Below, piece by piece: positions 1-21,385 of a stretch of 64,000 nucleotides of DNA. Positions within the stretch are counted from its first letter, which is position 1, and each line of letters begins with the position of its first letter. The notes below the pieces were generated by a model, which saw nothing but the letters and a program-made list of their open reading frames with translations, made no database searches and was not told the DNA's origin. A program made the position numbers and the translations under genes. This stretch comes from Branchiostoma floridae (taxonomy: Eukaryota; Chordata; Leptocardii; Amphioxiformes; Branchiostomatidae). The stretch lies in assembly GCF_000003815.2 (NCBI RefSeq), contig NC_049990.1, positions 8,837,360 to 8,901,359 on the forward strand. The letters are read 5' to 3'.

Positions 1-120
1 AGTCGGCAGAGGAGTTAACTCCTCTGCCGGCTAAACTCTTTTTTTTTGCCACAGCAAGATCTGCTTGGAGATTACCCGGAGGGGCTGTCATCCACATTAT
101 CAAATCAACGAAGCCGTATG
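1..120. repeat. Fragments of short interspersed elements at the window edge
   Basis: Bases 60-74 read tctgcttggagatta, the right terminus of the CTCCAAGCAG-ended elements that recur at 35-52 kb. Bases 84-110 (gggctgtcatccacattatc and following) resemble a block present twice near 37.1 and 37.7 kb. A short palindrome (ggcagaggagttaactcctctgcc) opens the window; give or take a few bases it folds on itself. The left ends of these elements lie outside the window. Confidence 0.55.
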
Positions 121-1283
121 AATAAATAGATTGGTCTCCAAAAAAGGGACTCGCCGGACTAATTTTCGACTAACTCACGGCAATCTTCTTCAACATGGGT
201 CACAATAGGTCAAAGGTCGTTGGAACTCTATAAAGCCCCCCGTCCAGGTGGACTCGGAGATGGGGAGGTTTTATATTTGAGTTTGATGCAAAGAAGCAAA
301 GCATGAAAAAAAACGAAGGGAGCCTTTGACACAAAAAAGCGCACCACAGAAAAAAGAAAGAAGCTTATTACACACACAAAATAGAAGCTTACCAAGAAAT
401 GATAAGGAAAATTGTTTGCATACCAGCAAGGAGTCTTCCCAGGTAGAAAAGACTTTTTTCTAAATATCTTTCTCCTCCTTGACAACAGTTACCTCACTGT
501 GTAGATAAAAACAGAAATGGAAACTATGTTAGAAAACTGATTTAAGACGCATATCATCTGAGAGATTACAGAAATGGGGGAAAATGTGTGCATGCCATTT
601 GTCAAGCTTGAGGGAAAGGCATCTATATTACCCAAATTGCGTCTGTTGGATTCAGAAACTATTATATAAAGCACGTCCCGCCCCCACGTTTCTCCGTGTG
701 GACCACCCATCCATGGAAGTTTGCGTCATGTTCCACCCACGTCTTTCCTTCGGCTTATCCAGATAGTGTTCACCTGTACAGATATAATCACCAAGGGCAT
801 CGATTTACGTAGAGCTTCGTAAATCGTTACGCCGGCGCCCCCTCCTTTTCTTACGTGGGTGTGACGGTAAAACGGCAGCACCATCTATAGCCGTTAGGTC
901 AAGAACGTTGGGGTAATATTTCCCATGCAGAGATCCGACCACGGCTGTTTTTTGACGTATTTGGGCGTTTTTATGTCTCTTTATGTTTGGGCGCGAGACA
1001 TAAAGAAAATGGTACAAAATAGAAAGCACGATAAAAACACTTTAAAAATGTCAAATAAACGGCCAGAGCCGATGCTGTGATTGGAGAATATTAGGTTAAT
1101 AAGGCCGTACTGTGTTTTTTTTTTCATGGATCCTCTGGGCACCCCAAAACTGATGGGAGTGTGTGAACAAATTGCAAGGCCAAAAATCCCTTTCATTACA
1201 TGTAGCCTGGGTGCCATTCAGGTTGTTCGCTCCTTCCTATGTTCGTTTCTGGAATAGCAGAGAAGCGACTCTATATATACGTA
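121..1283. other. Intergenic stretch, no gene seen
   Basis: Only short chance reading frames occur on either strand. AT-rich and GC-richer patches alternate. Close to the mariner copy the flanking words gagaagcgact and tatatata occur on both sides (about 1261 and 1863), so that element sits inside an older repeat. I see no promoter or coding exon here. Confidence 0.5.
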
Positions 1284-1828
1284 CGAGGGGCAATAAGTAA
1301 TAACTCTGACCCACTTCCAGTTGTCTGATCTAGATTAAATGCATGTGTAATGATTCATGTCACTATAGTTTATGTTGCAAAAAAGACCTCTGAACTAATT
1401 GTGGTTTCTGATTTACTGGTGTTTGAACTGAGTTGCGCAGTGATCCGGTTTTTGTATTTCAACTATTTGAAAGGACGCACACTAAAGGAGACTTTTGATG
1501 AAATGAAAGAAACTTATGGTGATATCGATGATGCCCCGTCATATGACCTTGTAAAACGCTGGCATCCTGAATTCAAACATAGCCGGAAGTCTGTGGAAAT
1601 AGCTTCCAGACCTGGTCGTTCCTCTTAATTCTGCCATTGATGAGGCATCTGTTGGAGGACCAACCTGGGGTGTCCTACAAAAACGGTGTCCAGAGCTGCA
1701 TCAAACGATGGGAGAAATGCATAACTCTGGGAGTTCCTATGAGGAGAAAGATTAATAACTGTGCCAAGTTTCATTAATGTCCTGCTATGGGAAATGAGTC
1801 AGAGTTATCACTTATTGAACGCCCCTCG
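1284..1828 (+). mobile_element. Internally deleted mariner-like DNA transposon
   Basis: The ends are inverted repeats: CGAGGGGCAATAAGTAATAA at the left, and CGAGGGGCGTTCAATAAGTG when the right end is read on the minus strand. Both are flanked by TA, the target duplication that mariner/Tc1 elements make. Inside, 1350-1628 (plus) encodes 92 codons whose second half (AVIRFLYFNYLKGRTLKETF, then DDAPSYDLVKRWHPEFK and a RPGRSS end) is the N-terminal helix-turn-helix DNA-binding region of a mariner transposase. The catalytic DDD region is missing, so this is a copy of about 545 bp against a usual 1.3 kb, unable to move itself. Confidence 0.88.
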
Positions 1829-2954
1829 TATATACGTATATACTATGTAATAAAAGTTGGAGCGAGAAGCGACTGTATATATCTGATACAGTGTATAATA
1901 AACGTCGGTGCGAACTACTATCCGGATGGTACCCAGGCCAGGCTACCCTCATTATGAAAGGTTGAGCAAATAACTGAAAAACAGCGCATACAAAACAACG
2001 AATTCGTTGCTTTTAGCAATAAAATATTTTCTTTGACTTTGTGAGACCTCACTCAAGGCTAGAAATACATTAGCCTAAGTTCTACTAATAGACATGGCAA
2101 AAATATATCTCCAGTATTTTCTTCTTTATATTGCAATTTACGGCAAATGGCTTCTCATTTTGCAGCTTCGTTGCGCGATTTTCAGTCGATCAGAAAGATG
2201 ACGAAAGAACAGAATCTGATGAATCTGAGAATTTATTGTATGGTTCTGTAAATGCAGTCGTTTGTTCAATCTTCCTGACCACTTAAGACTTCATAATGAA
2301 GGCAGCATTTCTTTTTTGTCCAACTTTCTTTACCGTGCACTTACATCCGTTTTGCCGCACAAAAACGGATGTCGTCCATATAGAAATTTAGTACAATGTA
2401 TATCAGTATGACACAAACTAAAAGTTTCCGCGCACTGGGACATTCGAGCGTCTCTCAAATATTGTACATCTTCATCGTCTGATAGTCGCCCGTTATTAAC
2501 GGACCGGTATCTCCAGCAAATGATCCCTTATTATCCCACCTAAAGCCACTTGTAATCATGTGATCCGTCTGGCCCGTTTTTTTCTCAATACACACCGACC
2601 CTTGGGCAGTTAGATAGCTCTCACTAGTCTCAGGCGATCTTCCCTATCGATAAATAGCTGGAGATTAGTGACTTGGATGTAAATCTGTGCGAGCAAGGAG
2701 TTTTTTTAACCTCCTTGGTGCGAGCATTATTGATTTCTGCCTATTTGAGGAAAAACAAGTTCGTTCCCCTCTGGAGATGGTCAACATGACAAGAAAATCT
2801 CTAGGCTGGTATTCAGCCGGCTCCCGAGCCTCTTCTGATCTGTTCTCTCCGAATAGGACGAGAATGAGCTATAATACGCCTGGATACCGGGCTAAGAATA
2901 TACCGAAAATCGGAAAATATGTCGGAAAATTCTATCTGATCTATGATAGAATGT
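1829..2954. other. Intergenic, repeat remnants only
   Basis: No coding exon could be supported. Bases 2266-2320 (ttcctgaccacttaag, then cataatgaaggcagcatttc) match a repeat seen again near 36.98 and 37.55 kb. AACCTCCTTGG at 2708-2718 is one end of the small palindromic element family described in the findings. Confidence 0.45.
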
Positions 2955-3255
2955 CTCAGCAAGGATCCGGACTTGGTCTAAGATACCTGGCACATGCCAT
3001 GGAGGTCGCTCCAACCTGGATGTCATGCGCTGATGTAGCAATCCATCCACCTAAGTATCTGAAGTCCTTGACAACCTCAAGCTGCGTGCCATCAAGAGAA
3101 GATACTTTCTCGTCGGCTGTGTTGTAAACCATGACTTTGGTCTTTTTTGCGTTCAGCTGTAGGCCGATCCTCCTACAGTGTCGCTACACTTCTGCGAGAA
3201 TACGGGGCCTTTCTGCTGTGTCGGAGATCAACGCCAGATCATCCGCATTTCATGA
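2955..3255 (-). mobile_element. Non-LTR retrotransposon (LINE) reverse-transcriptase fragment
   Basis: Read on the minus strand from about 3249 downward, the frame gives ADDLALISDTAE, then GLQLNAKKTKVMVYN, then LEVVKDFRYLGGWIA. This is the run from the catalytic (Y/F)ADD box through the thumb-side KT and YLG motifs of LINE reverse transcriptases. One in-frame TAG interrupts it where a Trp codon would fit, and homology ends abruptly near 2990, so it is a short decayed piece. I cannot assign the clade by eye (RTE- or CR1-like are possible). No endonuclease or 3' tail is attached. Confidence 0.8.
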
Positions 3256-3344
3256 ATTCAGTATACTTAGTCTAGTAATTAAAGACTTGTTGGCTGTGAT
3301 ACCACGTTTTGTCACTTGTTTTGCTACATTTACGGTCCCTTAAT

Positions 3345-6300
3345 GTAGGCATCTGGCATAAGGATTCAAATAAAAAAGACACAAAGAACTGACAGCATGA
3401 GTCTTGATATTTTATTTCAAAACCTGATTATACAAAGAAGCGATATATCTTACAGATGAACAACTCGTATATATACATGTAGTGACATCATAATTGTAAC
3501 TTGGGAATTTTCCCCTGTGCTCACTTTTTTCTTGCTATCGTAAAAGAGTCTACAGGCTAAAATTAGTACTTCTGAATCAAGCATCATCTTGTATTTGAGC
3601 TTTTAAAATCAACATGCCTGATTTGCTATTCAATTACATTTGTACTTGCTGAAAAAGCAACACTCGTGTCTAAGCATGTAATCTAACAGGGTATGCTATG
3701 CAATGTGTTCAAAACATTTAGGGTTATTCCATTTAACCATCTAGGAGAGGGTGGTAAGTATTTCTTTTCAAAAGTGAGAGGTAGGTGTATCAAATTGAAT
3801 CATAAAGTCAGCACACAAAGAGTTGGTACTTGACGTGAAACGAAAGGGGAGGAGTTAAAAAAAGAGTCCTGACCACCCCTCCTGAGATTCTGAAATGGCA
3901 CAGCCCTGTATGTGTGAAAATTATTCATTTTTGTTGCCATTCTACCAAAGAGGTTAATCTTCATAATTCTACCAAGCTTTCCATAAAACTGGTTGTCAGT
4001 AAAAGAAAATTTACAACAAATCAAGATAACAATCTTCTACATAGCAAGCGTTGGTCACAAGGGTCCCAAAAGGCCCCCAACCTATGTATTTTCCATTTAA
4101 CAAAGGTACATAGTATCTTGTGCCAGAGTTCAGACTAAGTAAGATTATTATAAAATGCAGTAGGTGATATGTCAAAGGTGAAGTTCATCGGACATAAACA
4201 AAACATGCTTGCTATAATGGGTGAGACTAGAACTGCTTACAAGTTAGGGGCCCTCACCTTTGACATATTACCCACGGTGCACTTTGCTGAGCATGCATAC
4301 TTAGAATCATGAACCAAGAATTACCCATCACCAAAAAAAAATGAGAAACAAATTTAAAGCAAAATGTCCCTTCTCCAAGTTCATAGGTTCATAACATTTT
4401 AGATGCAAGTTTTTTAGTAACTTTTTCCTCACATCATTGCAAAAACAATCATTATGGCAGTTGATATATTCAGCTTATATATAAGTTGTCAATTATATTT
4501 TTCAGATTTTCATTGCTTTTGTCAGGAATTTGTCTTGCCAGCTGCAAGAGTGGAATGTTTCCAGGTGCTTTCCTTCTAGTAACATTTGTATGAAGTCTAA
4601 TACATTTAAGAAAAAATGCAAGTACAAGGTCAAACTATTTGTGATTCTGTGATATAACATGCCATGACTGTGATTTGTCTTTAACACAGTTATACACAAT
4701 TTACTTGTTACTTGAACCCCCTCACAAAAGGCATTATTCCATTTAGTTAACACTGCACACATGCGTTGGCCAAAAATGATCCGCTTCAATAACCACTCAT
4801 GATTTAATCACCCGTCTACCGGAAGACTTCAAGTCGATTTCCACTACAAATTTACTCAAATGAGGGGGTTCCAAAGTTGATGTTCTACTTCTACGTGATG
4901 CTTGGTATTGGCTATAAAGACTGTTAGTGATTCTGATAGACTACAAAGAGTGCATGATTCTTCTGATTGGTTAAAAAGAATGTACTGATTCTGATTACAA
5001 GAATGTGTGATTCTTCTGATTGGTTACAAAGACAATGATTCTGATTTGCTACAAATCAGATTCTGATTTGCTACAAAGAATGCATCAATTCTGATTGGTT
5101 ACAAAGAATGTGTGATTCTACTAATGGGTAACAAAGACTAGACTTCTTTAACAGAAGTCTACAAGTATATTCTACACCTGATTAAAACAAGCCTCATTCT
5201 CACTGTCTACTATCATGATCACTGTAATATCACCAGTGCTATGTAAGGCAATGTGAGTGTAAGGCCACTTTGTTGTTTTGACCTGTTACAGTAATACAAA
5301 CTGTTTATTATCATAAATCACAATTTTTGAATCACTTATCAGTAAACAGGTGATGTAAGGCATTTCACTGTAGATGAACCTAAAATTTGACTTAACAATG
5401 ACCTCTAACAATATTAGCAGAAATTCCAGCTACATTCCAAAGACATTAGGAAAGAAAGCAACGAAAAAAAAAAAGAAATACAAATGTGCTCCACTATGGG
5501 AATGGAAACACCATTCTTCGACAACCAGCAGCATATTCAGTAAACGTTAGTCAGCTTTGTTTCATGTCTCATAATTAGATCAAATAATTTCCTGTTACTG
5601 TATAATATCTATACCTGAAAGTAGAGAATGAATTTAACGATACTAAGCGCCACATGTAGTTGCATGCGTAGTTAGTTAGTGACCCTGCCTCTTGGACAAG
5701 AAGCTAAAGGTTTGAGTCTAAAACCTGGTTGTGTCACCTAACATACACGCTACTGGAAAGGACTAAAAGTCTAGAAATGGTGGCAGTCCTGAACATGGTC
5801 CACTGTTCATTATCCTTGTTCAAAGAGCTGGGGGAATTTCCCTGGTACAGCAAACCTGCACATAGCATCTGTCTTCTCTGTCATGAACATTGTTCATTAA
5901 GCTAAACTTGCTAAAGAGTCAAGACCACTTAAACGTGCAGTTAGTTTCAACTGTGCATCAAATTGGCCCCAGTAGTATGATTTGTCAAGGCACTTTATGA
6001 GAAGAGAAGAAGTAAGGCATTTCCAGGTATATCTTGATTGTCACCTTCTAACCTAACTTGGCTCCTTATTGCTTATAGAATTGCTTGACATTAAAACTTG
6101 TCCAATCCTTAATAAAAGCCGGTTATTTGTGATCACGCGGCATTCACATGTTTTCCACATACATTGAGTATAGTCCTTTTAATGTTCATTATTGAATTCT
6201 TAATATTTTACAGTCAGCCTTTGGCCAAGTAGAGTATCATTACAGATTTGTTATAAGAGAAGAAAATATGACTACACTGAATCAAGCAAATTTAATCAGC

Positions 6301-7029
6301 TAGCTAAGTTATGCTCCATATCATACAATGTACGTCAACGTTTTCTTTCTATATTCCTTTTTTTGTATGACATCCTAACGTTTTGCTAGTTTCAAACCTT
6401 ACAACGCAGCATGACTACGCCAAAACATTACTAAAAAGGTGCCAATATACACCACAGTTAATTTGAAATATATTGTATCATACATCTTTTAAAGTACAAT
6501 GTAGGATTCTTGCTTGTGGGTAAGAAAAGCAATTAGATACCTATAAAATCAAATTATCATTACTTCTTCAACAATGTCAGTTATAAACTGTAAGATGAAG
6601 ATTAAAATTTCTTACAACAGAGATTGTCAAACCATTTCACTTCTAAAATTGGTTAGGGACGGCCTGCTTCCTATTATAAGGTCACCTTAAATGATCTGTT
6701 CCCACTTTGTTACTCTTGTCAAAACATTAGAAAGAAAACAGCTCTGTGAGCTAAAGAGATTGCAGATTTGCCTCAGTCTTATTAGATTATCCTTATAGAA
6801 TAAACTAGCTCAAGGTTTGGAGTGCCCATGATGCACTGTGAGTGGCCTTCAACTTTGAAATCATACCCAAAATGCATCACACTGCACATTAGTTAATTAG
6901 TAATGTTCCGCACTTTCCCTTTATAGTGCATGTATATACATTCAAAATCTTTGTAGTAAAAAATGTAAATACAACCAAACTTTGTTAATACTTGCATCAA
7001 AATGAATTAAGAAACAGATTGAAGACTTC
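3345..7029 (-). other. 3' flank and probable long 3' UTR of the Src-class kinase
   Basis: This AT-rich stretch follows the kinase stop codon on the minus strand and contains no plausible exon. Plus-strand TTTATT (minus-strand AATAAA) occurs near 3410 and 5303 and could be polyadenylation signals; the one near 3410 would give a 3' UTR of about 3.6 kb. A minisatellite lies at 4915-5140. Transcript extent is inferred. Confidence 0.4.
4915..5140. repeat. Degenerate minisatellite
   Basis: About eight imperfect copies of a unit close to GATTCTGATTGGTTACAAAG plus AATGTGT follow one another, with unit length varying from roughly 20 to 40 bases. The repeat lies in the putative 3' UTR or flank of the kinase gene. 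Confidence 0.75.
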
Positions 7030-14940
<7,911 letters not shown>

Positions 14941-15894
14941 TCTGTTGATCTAAAGGTGGGGAGGGAAATATGATTGATTATTACCAAAGTTTCTGAATCA
15001 TGAACTCTCTAACTGATAAACAAGGCCCATTGATTATGTCACTTGATTCATCTAGTAAAAGATGAAGATTCATCGCTGGTAATTATCATTTAGCATGAAG
15101 ACTGAATCTTACATGCTACCACGTTGGATGAGTCTAAATTCTTCAAAAAGTTTTGGGCTGGTCAAGTTCAGTCACTCAGCCTTAATGCGTAATTTATCTA
15201 ATAACTGTTTTCAATTGGCTTTTCAACATGCAAAAAAAGGGCTCACAGTGTCCAACTAAGCCGGTGACTATAGTATTACAATGTACCTAGTAAGTACAGC
15301 CAACAAAGCCACATTTAGCCTTCATATATTAGAAGGATTTCTTGCCAAATGCCGTTGTGAACAGCAGTTTTGAACTTCTGAATCACAACATGTATTCATA
15401 CTGCAGTACAGCGCAGGTCTACAATCGTTCCAGGAACTCATTATAATTTGAAACAACACTGCAATGACGCAGATATACATGTAGTTGCCTGGACTTCATA
15501 AGAAAACACAAATGGCTGAATTAGATTAGATTAGTCTGGGCGCAGTGGGTGGGTTGTGTTGTCGGTTAGGCTCTTGTACATGAGCCGCCATTTCTTGTCC
15601 TGTCGTCAGGTCAACACTGTAATATGAAGCAAACTGCACCTGTCTTTACCAGACTCCTTAGTTTGCTGAGCGAAAATAACCAGAAGTTGGAGTACAGTAC
15701 ATTATCAAGCTGCTAAGGGGACCCATTATTAAACATGACCTTCATTTTCCTGACCATACTCAGCAAATATAAAAAAACATCCATTTACAGCTTCTCGGTT
15801 TATGCTACCCATGAATTTAAACACATGGGCAGACAAATGGCATCAAACACCACCATGTTGGCGTATGTAATTGTAAATAAAAATTCCAGGAAAA

Positions 15895-16145
15895 TATGGC
15901 CCGATCGCGGGTAGGATCACCTGACGGCTGAAGACGTGACATCAACTACACATCGCATCAACAACTTCGTCAATTCGAACAAAAAAACTGGGCAAAGGAA
16001 CATTCAAATTTTTGATAGCGGCGCTCTTAATCAAGTTTGAATAGTTCGAATTGAGCTATGGAGCCCCAGGCCGTACCGTAAGATACGGACCGGTCGGAAC
16101 AGTCTGATATTGAACGTAAATACGGACCAGGTATGATATATTAAG
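15895..16145. repeat. GC-rich interspersed repeat, related to 12440-12680
   Basis: It shares cccgatcgcgggtaggatc at its left end and tacggaccaggtatgatata at its right end with the block at 12.5 kb. No reading frame of note. It is probably a second copy of the same decayed element. Confidence 0.5.
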
Positions 16146-16238
16146 CTAAATACGTAGCAGCATCAAAACTGGCCTGAATGCTACACGATCTGCATGGAGA
16201 CCACATTCATATTATAATATGTGTACTGTGCATTTTGG

Positions 16239-16567
16239 CAGGGTTGGGCAAGTTTTCTAAAATCGACTTGTCCTATCAGGCAAGTAATTTACTTGCCTGA
16301 ACCAACTTTTCACTTGCCCGAAATTTAAATGACATTTTTCTACGTATTTTCATGGCTTTAATGGAATTCTTGTTATTGACTCTATTTTCTGTGTTAATCA
16401 AGCAATGCTTGATGCCATGACTGTGAAAAGTAGCAAGTGCATCAAAATCTCACTGAATGGAGAAAAGCTAACTTGCCCGATCGAGCAAGTGGGGAAGGAC
16501 ATGCACTTGCCCGATTGGCATTTTCACTTGCCCGGGACAATTGGGCTAGTGGACTTGTCCAACCCTG
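16239..16567. mobile_element. Non-autonomous DNA transposon with CAGGGTT termini (hAT-like)
   Basis: The left end is CAGGGTTGGGCAAGTTTTC. The right end, read in reverse, is CAGGGTTGGACAAGTCCACT. TTTTGG directly abuts both ends, a probable target duplication (6 bp visible; hAT elements usually make 8). The interior is rich in repeated acttgccc/gggcaagt words and codes for nothing recognisable. CAGGG ends suggest hAT, but this is family-level inference only. Confidence 0.7.
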
Positions 16568-16739
16568 TTTTGGTGTTCCTATTTGGTGGCGGGTGACCCG
16601 ATCCCTGGGGTCAGCCATGCTAGTCACGGAAACGTCTCCACCACAGGATGTGTACCCAGGCATGTGATCCGCCTGCGATTCTCATGACTGGGAGGAAGTA
16701 GGATGGCAAAACAACTGGCTGTGGGCTGAACTGTTCTGC

Positions 16740-17010
16740 AGGAAAGGGGGGGGGGGGGGGGCTTTGTTTGTTTTGGGGTGTATACTATGAATAAGGTACA
16801 TGGGTGTGTGCTAAATGTCGTGTGTATGTTCGTGTATGTTTGTGCGTTTGTCTGTCTGGGGGGGGAAGCCTTTGTTTTGGGGTGTATACTACATGTATGA
16901 ATAAGGTGTGGGTGTGCGCTAAATGTCTTAGATTATATGTGTTGTTAATGTGTATGTTCGTGCATGTTTGTGAGTTTGTCTGTCTGTGTGTGTGTGTGTG
17001 TACCTGTGTA
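16740..17010. repeat. Poly-G and GT-rich simple sequence
   Basis: A run of 15 or more G at about 16747-16761 is followed by interrupted (GT)n tracts. A near-duplicate of about 20 bp, tgttttggggtgtatactac, occurs at 16769 and again at 16873, so part of it is a small local duplication. Reading frames here are low-complexity artefacts. Confidence 0.8.
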
Positions 17011-20000
17011 TGTTGATGGAGCAAAACCCTCACAAAGCTTAGAACAATTCTAAGTATCTACAATCTCACATTACTACACAAAACTAACTATTCCATCTAT
17101 TTCTTTTGGCTGGAGTTCTCTTTGACTCAGGACATCTGTGTCAAAATAAGTGACAGTTTGCCAACTCTTATTATATCAGATGTTGTGGAAAACCTACTTA
17201 TACTTTCAGAGACCAATATGAGAGTCAGGTTTGATGTTTATTGTGCCTTTAGGCAATGATAACTTGTTGCCGGTTGTGTCCACAATCTCAGCCTGTGTCG
17301 TGCTATGCAGACTGCCCTGAGGATACCTCGTCAAAAATATCCGCAACAGGAAAGTTCCGTTCTGCTCAGACCTCCAGCATTTGTGTACTTCCTAAAGCCC
17401 AAAATATCAGGCAGCTTGGGGCTAAATTCTAAATACATCTTTGCTGTGCTGACCAGTTCTCCCTCCTTTGAATAATGCGTTAACAGGTGGTCATGGCAAG
17501 CACCCCTTTTTATACTAGATTTGTCCAGAGCTATTAACTTTTGTTACTGATGACATCTTACCTTAACTCCCATTTCCACTAAAGGCAGCGTCCACACTGC
17601 CACGATGAGTAAAATCAAAGATTGGACAGCAGATCTCTCAATAAATTACAGTACATACTACAAATCTTTGTGTGTTCTGTTGTCTTTTAAACCATACTTT
17701 CACATCTTGCATTTAAAACGTAAATAAGTAGACAAGACAGAGTACTACTAGAGTAGAAATATGGAAGAATTACAAAAAAATATAATATAAATCATTAAAC
17801 ACAGGCTATGGCAACTGATACAAACTTCATGATGATAAACAAACATCCCCGCCATTCATAAAAAAAGTGCAAAGGTAACAAAAGTAACTCTTTCCCTCCC
17901 CTTCATAGATCTGGATATATAACGTAAAATTCATTACTCCTTGGAGTCAGACGATATCAAGATTTGGCTAGCATTGGTGTAAGAATAATGCAAAATTGAT
18001 ACATTCTTCTAAAAGGGCCTGTGACGCTGAGCATAGGAATTGGGTATAATATACAAATCATCTACAAAAGGGTGACAAAAAACACTAACAAATACCTAGC
18101 GATAAAGTCGGCGTTGAAGAAGAACATTTCAGCTAGTCGGCTTGGTCATAATTGTCGCTGTCAGACTCATAGGAGCTATAATAGGACTGCTGCCGACATT
18201 TGCATCCTAGTTTTAGAAACAGATCGGGCTTCAGAAAAGAAGAAAAATGGTGGTTGCTGCTCAAAAGTTGTTACTGTTCAAGCATCGACAGAAAAATATA
18301 TCAATTCTCCCACAAGAAGATGGTGCTAGATCTAGAGCGGGGGCGTCTGGGCAGCGTAATGAAACATTCCGGGAACTATTCGCTCTCTTGCGTCAAAGAG
18401 GTTGGCTGCCATGGCAACGGGGTCTAACATGAATATTCATGCAGGTTTGCGAGGTCAATTGGAAGCATGAATGCACGAGCCAGACGTGTGAATGAACCCC
18501 TCATGGCAAAGGCAACAGATCAAGGGTTCCAACCACTTACTCAGTTACTGTTTAGATAAAAAGTCAACTAGGGAGGGTACAATGTACTGGTACAAAACCG
18601 TTTGCTAGGTACTCTAAGACCTCAACAATTGAAAAATAATGTTGCCTGTGTGTTATCACTCAGAGCCTTCTTAGGAACGACTTGAACACTTGGATTATCT
18701 GGAGTGTCAATAATCACAGGGATCACATTCAAATTCATAATTCATTGTCTTTGTCAAGTTTTGTGTTTTCTATGCGGCAGTTTTAGGGTACCCCTGGAAC
18801 AGTATGTACGTAGTCACTACACAATTCTTACTAGCCCTCAGTTGATCCTATTGAATCGTAATTGATAAATCTACACCTTTTTGAGTTTCCAAATTTGATC
18901 CAACTCCCAGTTGTCTGACCGTCATTGCGTACAACAGTTTGAAAGTACCACAGCATGCCTTGATATATCAGTTTTGAATTGAAAGTATGCCTTAATATAT
19001 CATATGATCAGTTTTAAGTACTAGAACAAAGTACTCATAATAGTTTAGTTTTAAGTACTACCTTGGCTTACTCATCTAACAACTATTACTGGGTGAAAAT
19101 CGGCCACCAAAATTTGATTTTTGTTATAAGTAGAATATGGTGCAAAATGTACAAAAAATAATGTATGATTTCAAGGACAATAAAAATACATGATGTAAAG
19201 AATTTTCTTCCTCAAAATCTAAGAAATTTGTTGAGCTATCTGTCGCAGCCTCTGACTTTTCCTTTTCTTTGTTAATAAATGAATTGATACTTTAAGCACT
19301 GCCTTCTCTGTATCGCCATCTTACCAGCACCCCACAAAGAAATGAACTTTGAACCTAATCACTTCAACCGCAACACCTAGCAGACCAAAGCAACGCGCCA
19401 GCCAAATCACTCTCTTAAAAACAAGCAGATCAAACAAGCTTGTCACATTCTTCTGGTATGCTGGCCTCAGTGGCATGCTGCCGACAGTTCGTCACATGAT
19501 TTGCACTTGCAAATGTTTGAAAGTGATGTAATTTATATATAGATGATATAATTTTATCGCTGGTCAAGGTCCAATACATGAAGGATAATGTTGCCTTCAT
19601 TCTGTTGTCCCTGACCTTTGCATATTGCCTCATGCTAGTTTGTTTGTTTGTTTGTCTGTTTGTAAGTAAAATACACATAGGGTAAACCAGCTTATGGAGT
19701 AACACAACAGGTTTGCACTGAAAAGAACAAGCCGGATGGACCCCTGCTCTTTTTGATAAGTAAGCATTTGGTTCTGTGTTATGCTATAACCAATCCAATT
19801 CTAATTGAATCTGAAAATTACTAAATAAATGAGCACCTCAGCCTACAAGGCCCATTCTGAAATATTACTGTAAGTTTACCGTCTGTTCAAATGTCTGTTT
19901 TTCTTTAAGTTTGACGCACGTGTCATAAACTTTGACCAGCTACGTTTTGATTGACGAAAAAGTTTTTCATGAGGAAATTTTACAATTATTTGAAATCGTG

Positions 20001-21244
20001 TACGACAGAGCAATAAATATGTTGCAGGTCAGCTTTTTCATGGGAATGGCTTATAAGAGTTATGATAATTGAAATGAAATCATTGAACTTCAATGCTGGC
20101 ATAGTGTAGGATTGTTTAATGTCTCCCGTGCTGATAGAAATGGGAAAACTTGTACTTAAACTTATATTTATGATATACTGATATTGTCGGGCTTCCAACT
20201 AGCTGGTGGTTGCTGAGTGACCGCATAGCAACCAAAATTGGATTTGTGTGCCTTTGATAACACTGTGGCGGAAATATGACTTAAGATATAAACTTTAAGT
20301 AGGATTCAAAAAACATCAATACATAAAACAATTTCTTTATCTAAAAAGAATATGAAATTTGCTCAGCTATCTGTCAAACTTTTGGTGGGTCAGGGTCTCT
20401 AGTCTCTAGTGAAAATTGTAACTAATGTATAGCTGTCTAAAGTGATGCAATTAGATGGTTGTGAGATCAAAGGCCAAGTTTGAGTTATGGTGTGGGGAGG
20501 GGGGTGACAGATGCAGAAGTTGTAAGGGCTCCCAGATATTTTCCGTTAGTGTCCAAATATTTGCCGATATCACATACATGTAGTGACATAGCACCCGAAA
20601 TTCCAGAACAAATTCTTTGGAGTATCTCAAACACCATAATGCAATGCTTCCATCGTTGTCAAGTTCACTTGTAAAGTTGATGACTTAACCCCCTTTAACT
20701 GCATGTGCCCTATGCCTGAACAATGATGACAATTTTATTACGTTATAACTGTAAAAGTTATAGCAATAAATAACGTTACTCTGATGTCGCTAATATGTGA
20801 ACACATGACTTAACGGTCTTTGCCAAACTTTTTTTTTACTTGGATGGAAAAAAGTACCGATTGGTCAATTATCAACTCTATGTTTGTTAATTTCTGCGAG
20901 TCTGTCCAGTTGAGAGGAGCAATTCAAGCTAGTGGCACTGCACTTCCTGTGACCTGGTAAGGGAGGGGTGGTCACTCAGGGCATACGGAAAACCCCAGGG
21001 ACAGCACATATTTCAATGATGACTACATTGATTATGGGTGGTTTCCACCAACTATCTTTGTCCTCCTTTACAAGTACTTTCACAGCTCATTGTCTTCAAT
21101 TCTCAAAGTAAAATGGACTAGTTGTCAATGGCACTATTACATTTGATTCAGAATGCAGTCTATATAAGACAATTTGTTATCCAGGTATCCATTCTACCAC
21201 AGATTGGCCATGATCCCTTCGGTACAGGACAATATTTCTGCTGC

Positions 21245-21385
21245 TGGGGTAATCTTTCGCACCCATTAGAAGTTTTGCACGGTAGGAGTTAAAATAGCCA
21301 TCCACTGGACAGAAATTACTCCCCTTGGGCCAAACTCCTACCCCATGAAAATCCTACACTTGGTGCAAACGATTAGCCCGGCACC
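21245..21385. repeat. Imperfect foldback element
   Basis: The left side GGGGTAATCTTTCGCACC is matched on the opposite strand by GGGCTAATCGTTTGCACC from the right side (up to about 21382). A second paired word, GTAGGAGTT, lies inside. It is a likely MITE in Src intron 1. Confidence 0.55.

Noticed and set aside
2687-3127. 146-codon plus-strand frame
   Set aside because: The opposite strand carries clear LINE reverse-transcriptase motifs; the plus frame is its shadow.
16785-17033. Thr/His-rich and Cys/Val-rich frames
   Set aside because: Translation of GT-rich simple sequence in Src intron 1.
18021-18432. Overlapping open frames on the plus strand and, on the minus strand, a YYSSYESDSDNYD-like reading frame ending in a stop
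   Set aside because: Composition is low-complexity, no partner exon with matching phase was found on either side, and it lies deep in Src intron 1. Possible but unsupported.
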